From Pleodorina starrii (Eukaryota; Chlorophyta; Chlorophyceae; Chlamydomonadales; Volvocaceae), in NCBI GenBank assembly GCA_030267565.1, contig BRXU01000008.1, forward strand, positions 3,106,001 to 3,170,000: a stretch of 64,000 nucleotides of DNA, written 5' to 3'. Shown here piece by piece: positions 60,152-64,000 of the stretch. Below the pieces are notes generated by a model. That model was not told the DNA's origin, did no database searches, and worked only from the letters and a program-made list of their open reading frames with translations. Position numbers and translations under genes: made by a program. How positions within the stretch are numbered: position 1 is the stretch's first letter; every line of letters starts with the position of its first letter.

Positions 60152-63100
60152 GCCGGCTGGTCTTGCCCTCTTGCCCTCTCCTCGCGGCTGGTCTCCTCCG
60201 AGAGGGCATGTCCTGTCTTGTCCGGTGCGTGTGCGTGTGCTGCCTGGGGCGGTGGGTTTTGAGGCGGTTGGGTGGCTACCCGGGGGGCCCGGACACGGAG
60301 GCAGCGCCTGACCCGCACGCTGAGGCTCCACCTGAGCCGCGCGCTGAGGCCCCACCTGTCCATCACGCACCATCTTCGACCTCCGGCTACTCCCTGGTAC
60401 TGCTACAGGCATTCGTGGAGCAACGGCAGCAGGGCGACGCGGCGGCGGCGCCCCCGTCTGCCAGCTTCAGCCCGCTGGGCGCCGGCCCAAAGGCCCAGGG
60501 CCAGGGGCTGCAGGGGCAAGGGGCGCCGGGCACCGGCGACCAGTTCCGCGGATTTGACCGCTTCTCCACAGCCGATGACAGCCAGGACGCGCCGACGGCT
60601 ACCCTGAGCCGGGTGCGATCCGGGACACAAGCGACCCATGGGTCGGGAGCGCTCAGCCGCCTGGCGGGGGAGGGCAGTCGCAGTCGGCGGCGGACGGGCG
60701 GCTGGGGAGACGGCGGCGCGCTGCCGTACAGCCCGCTGGGCCCGGGCTACGGCAGCCGCAGCGGCCAGGCCCGCGGCGATCCGGAGCGGTCCAACGGAAA
60801 TAACCACCACAACCACAACCACAACAACAACCACCGTAACCGCCGCGGCAGCGGCGAGTGGTCGCAGGCGCGTTCCAGCGCCGGGCCCGACTCCGGCACG
60901 CACGACGCGTGCGTTTTGACGACGGGGATCATCATCGGCGGCGCCTGTCTGGCGACGAATAGCAGCAGCGCCAACGTGTGTATGTCTGGGCCGTGGGCCG
61001 GCAGTCAGGCGGCGGCGGCGGCGGCGGCTGCTGCCGCCGGCGCCGCGCCGGCCGAGTCGTCGGTGCCGGAGTCTTCCAGGACCAGCAACGGCGCGATGCG
61101 CGACTTTGACCGCGGCTCGGCGATGGACTACGGCCATCCGTTGTCCGCCGGCCCACACTCCTTCGACGGAATGGCCTCCCTCCTCAGTGGCATCAACACC
61201 CACACCAACTTCCTGGACGACACGTACAGGGGCGGCGGCGGCGGCGGCGGCGGGCTGGCGGGGGGGCTGGCGTCGGGACCTGGCGCCGCCGGCAGCGACG
61301 GTGAGAACGGCGGCAGCAGCTGTACCGACGCCGCGCTGGCGATGCACCACGGCGCCGCCGCGGGGCCGCGCGGCGGCGGCGGCAGGAGCAGCAGGCAGCA
61401 CGGCATGCGCTGCACGGCGGAGCGGCGGGAGTTTCTGTCGGCAGCCCGGAACATCAGCTCGGTGCTGCAGGACGTGCAGATTTTGTCGGTGCTGGGGGCT
61501 GGCGCGCACGGCAAGGTGTACAAGGTGAGGCTGCTGCGGAGGGGTGGCGAGGGTCGCTCTTCGCTTTGCCTCCTCCCGCCTTCTCTCTCTGGCCGTCGTC
61601 CCTTTTGCGCTTATGCGCCTTCGCCTTCGCCTTCGCCTTCGCCTTGGCTTTCCTCACCATCTTCGAGTCATCTCAAATCAAAATCATTCTCTCCCGGCCC
61701 ATGACTGACCGACCCACCGACCCACCGACCGACCCACCGCAGGGCGCCCTGCGGGATCGCTTCGTCGCCGTCAAGGTCATCATCCACGACACCGAGGCGC
61801 GCTCCGTCATCCCCGCCAGCTCCCTCACCGGACTCCACCACGTGCCTTCCAACACATCCCTAACCACGCTAGGCGGTGGCGGCGGCCTGCTATCGGACCC
61901 TGTTCCGCCGCCGGCCTCCGAAACCGCCGCGCTCGGGCTCGACACCTCCGAGCCAATGCTGGTCGCCGCCGCCGCCGGCGGCGCCGCCGGCGGCGGCGGC
62001 GGCATCGCTGCCGGTAGCTTGGGCAGCGGCGGCCGACGCGGCACCAGCGGATCCGGCGCCCGGCCGGCTGTCCACGCGCTGCGGTTCCAGCGCGCCGGCT
62101 CGTCGAACTTGCATGCGTTGCCGGCGACGCTGTCGGGCGGCGGCGGCGGCGGCGGCTCGCAGGTGGCGGCGGCGGGGCCGGGCGGGCTGCCGGTGCTGTC
62201 GCTGCCCGGCATGCCGCCGGTCGTGATGCCGCACAAGCACATGCTGGAGGGCCTTATCTCCGCGAGCGCGCAGCACCCCAACATTGTGGAGACGTACCGC
62301 ATCGTGACGCAGCTGCTCAGCGCGCCGACGATGCCGGCCTTCGTCGTGACCCGTGGGTCACAGTCGCCGCTGTGGGAGACCACGAACCTGAACCCGATGG
62401 CCGTGCTGCGGTTCGCCAACGGCAGCGTGGGAGGCGACGCAGGCGGCGGCGGGGGCGTGCAGCCGCGGTCGGCGGCGGCGGAGGCCGCCGGCGCCGGCGC
62501 CGGCGCCGGCCAGGGGCAGCCTCATGGCTCAGCTGCGTCCGCGATCTGCAGCTCGCCACAGCCGAGTTCGTGTCCCGGCGGCGGCAGCAGCGCAAGGGAG
62601 AGGCTGCTGCGCGCCAGCAGCCTCGGCCGAAGGGAGGGCCGCGAGGGAGGCAGCCGCAGCTCCCAGACGCGCCTTCCGCTGTCCGCCTCGCCGCTGTCGC
62701 AGGGGAGGAGCCCCGGAGGGGAGGCGGAACAGGGCGGCGGCGGCAGCGCCGCCGCCGCCGCCGTCGCCGCAGCGGCAGCGGCGGAGTTGGCCTTGGCGCC
62801 GCGCCTACCTGCGTCCGGCGCGTCTGACGCGCCGTTGGACTTTCACCGTCGTCGCAGCAGCGGGCCGGACGCCGCGGATGGCTCGGATGCCACCTGCGCC
62901 GCGCCGTCGGGAGACGGCTGGCTCGGCGGCGCGGTCGCTGCGAGGCAGGTGGCCGCTGACGGCGGCGGCGGCGCTCCGAAACCCAACGCCAGGGATCTGG
63001 GTCTGGATTTGACAAAGCTGTGCCGCGGGGCCGGTGGTGGCGGTTCGCCTGGATTGGACGGCAGCCGAGCCGGATGTGGGTGCGGCAGCGGCAGCGGAGG

Positions 63101-64000
63101 CGCGCAGGGGCACCCTTCGGGGCACGCCGGCGGCGCCGGCACCGGCGCCTGCAGTGGCACCCTTCGTGGCAGTGAGATCCCCACGCTCTCCGGCTCGGCG
63201 CTCGTCCGCAGCGACGGCTCGACGGAGCGTCCCGCCGCCGCCGGCTCCAACACCACCGCGGGCGGGGAGGAAGGCGGTGATCCGCATCGTGCCTCGGCCG
63301 CCGACTCGCCGTTCACCGCGGAAGCGATCTCCACCGGGAGCAGCGGGCATATGCGTCAGATGGTGCCGGCGGCGGTGGCATTCTCGGCGGCCGCGCCGGC
63401 GCCGCCGCCGGAGCTGTCTTCACTGGCGATGAGCGGCGGCGGCGGCGGCTGCTCTTCGATCATGTCTACGGGCGGAGCCGCTGCCCTGTCCGTGAGCGAC
63501 CTTGCCCAGGAGACACGGGCGGCGTCGGCGTCGGCGGAGTGCGCTGGGCGCTCCGGCGGCAGCACCAGCAGCCCGGCGGCGGCGGGATCGCGGGGCGCTG
63601 GGGCCGACGGGCCGGCGGCGGCGGCGGTGGCGTTGCAGCTGGCGCCGGGACGCTGCGGCGGCGGTGACTGCGCGACGGAGGAAGCCTGGCCGGGTGGTGG
63701 TGGCGGCGGCGGCAGCTGCCAGGCGGAGCCGGATCCAGACAGCGCGGAGCTTATCTTGGACTTGTTGGGCGCGCAGGCCGCTGCGCAGCGCACCACAAGC
63801 TTCCTGCAGCGCCGGCGGCAGCAGCAGTCGGGCCAGATGCAGCAGCAGCAGCAGCAGCAGCAGCACGGGGGGTCGCTGGGGTGCGGGGAAGGTCGCGGTG
63901 GCGGGCCGGCGGTTCCCGGCGGGCCGGCGGCGGCCCGCTGGTGCCTGGACGTCGGTGTCGATGATGGGATGGCTGTGGGTGGTGCGGAGGGCGGTGGTGA
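58721..64000 (+). CDS. Protein kinase with Cys-rich N-terminus, N-terminal part (truncated by window end)
   Basis: Exons 58721–59884, 60409–61524 and 61743 to beyond 64000, all in frame; the last is open to the edge. The N-terminus MLSCLCLPCM has three Cys within nine residues, consistent with palmitoylation. About 740 mostly disordered residues precede the kinase start: ILSVLGAGAHGKVYK (Gly loop, about 746–760), RFVAVKVI (ATP-binding K771) and MLEGLISASAQHPNIVETY (αC Glu about 929). About 158 residues separate Lys and Glu where roughly 15–20 are normal, and after FVVTRGSQSPLWE a Gly/Ala/Ser/Gln-rich stretch runs to the edge, so the catalytic HRD and DFG motifs would be outside. The type resembles the TKL-like kinases expanded in volvocine algae; specificity and activity cannot be judged. 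Intron 59885–60408 has a GCCT run. Confidence 0.75.

Overview
The window is nuclear DNA of a green alga, most likely a volvocine (Chlamydomonas/Gonium/Volvox-type) chlorophyte. The reasons are: very high GC; many short GC-rich GT–AG introns, with exons that read as one protein only after splicing; Ala/Gly/Gln-rich linkers; SP-type proline runs; and PAS/TmcB-like, receptor-cyclase and kinase families typical of these algae. The species cannot be fixed from sequence alone. All exon models were built by hand from splice signals, reading-frame continuity and remembered family motifs; no database search was possible.

Layout. 67–4294 (+): 3' part of a THADA/TRM732-type tRNA-methylation factor, cut by the left window edge. 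5373–9069 (−): complete 8-exon RPN8/PSMD7 proteasome-lid subunit, convergent with THADA. 9070–10748: shared 5' region between divergent RPN8 and the next gene. 10749–39710 (+): one 46-exon gene for a TmcB-like membrane protein of about 3,554 aa (N-terminal multi-TM module, TmcB-type helical repeats, three to four PAS folds, a second membrane module, long disordered segments). 39711–44226: gene-poor spacer. 44227–56465 (+): 14-exon transmembrane nucleotide cyclase of about 2,440 aa with two non-equivalent class III catalytic domains. 56466–58720: spacer. 58721 to the right edge (+): N-terminal part of a protein kinase with a Cys-rich N-terminus and large insertions.

How they fit. THADA and RPN8 are housekeeping genes. 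The TmcB-like protein, the receptor-like cyclase and the kinase are plausible membrane or signalling proteins lying side by side, but nothing in the sequence shows that they act together.

Most notable signals. (i) The 12-bp word GACCCRYGGGTC recurs at least 18 times, in exons of four different genes, in introns, and as the core of a 26-bp minisatellite. (ii) Several short sequence families are shared between introns of unrelated genes, often near splice sites. (iii) The cyclase appears to build one composite active site from two complementary degenerate halves. (iv) There is a perfect 30-bp inverted repeat inside an intron that probably uses a GC–AG donor/acceptor pair.
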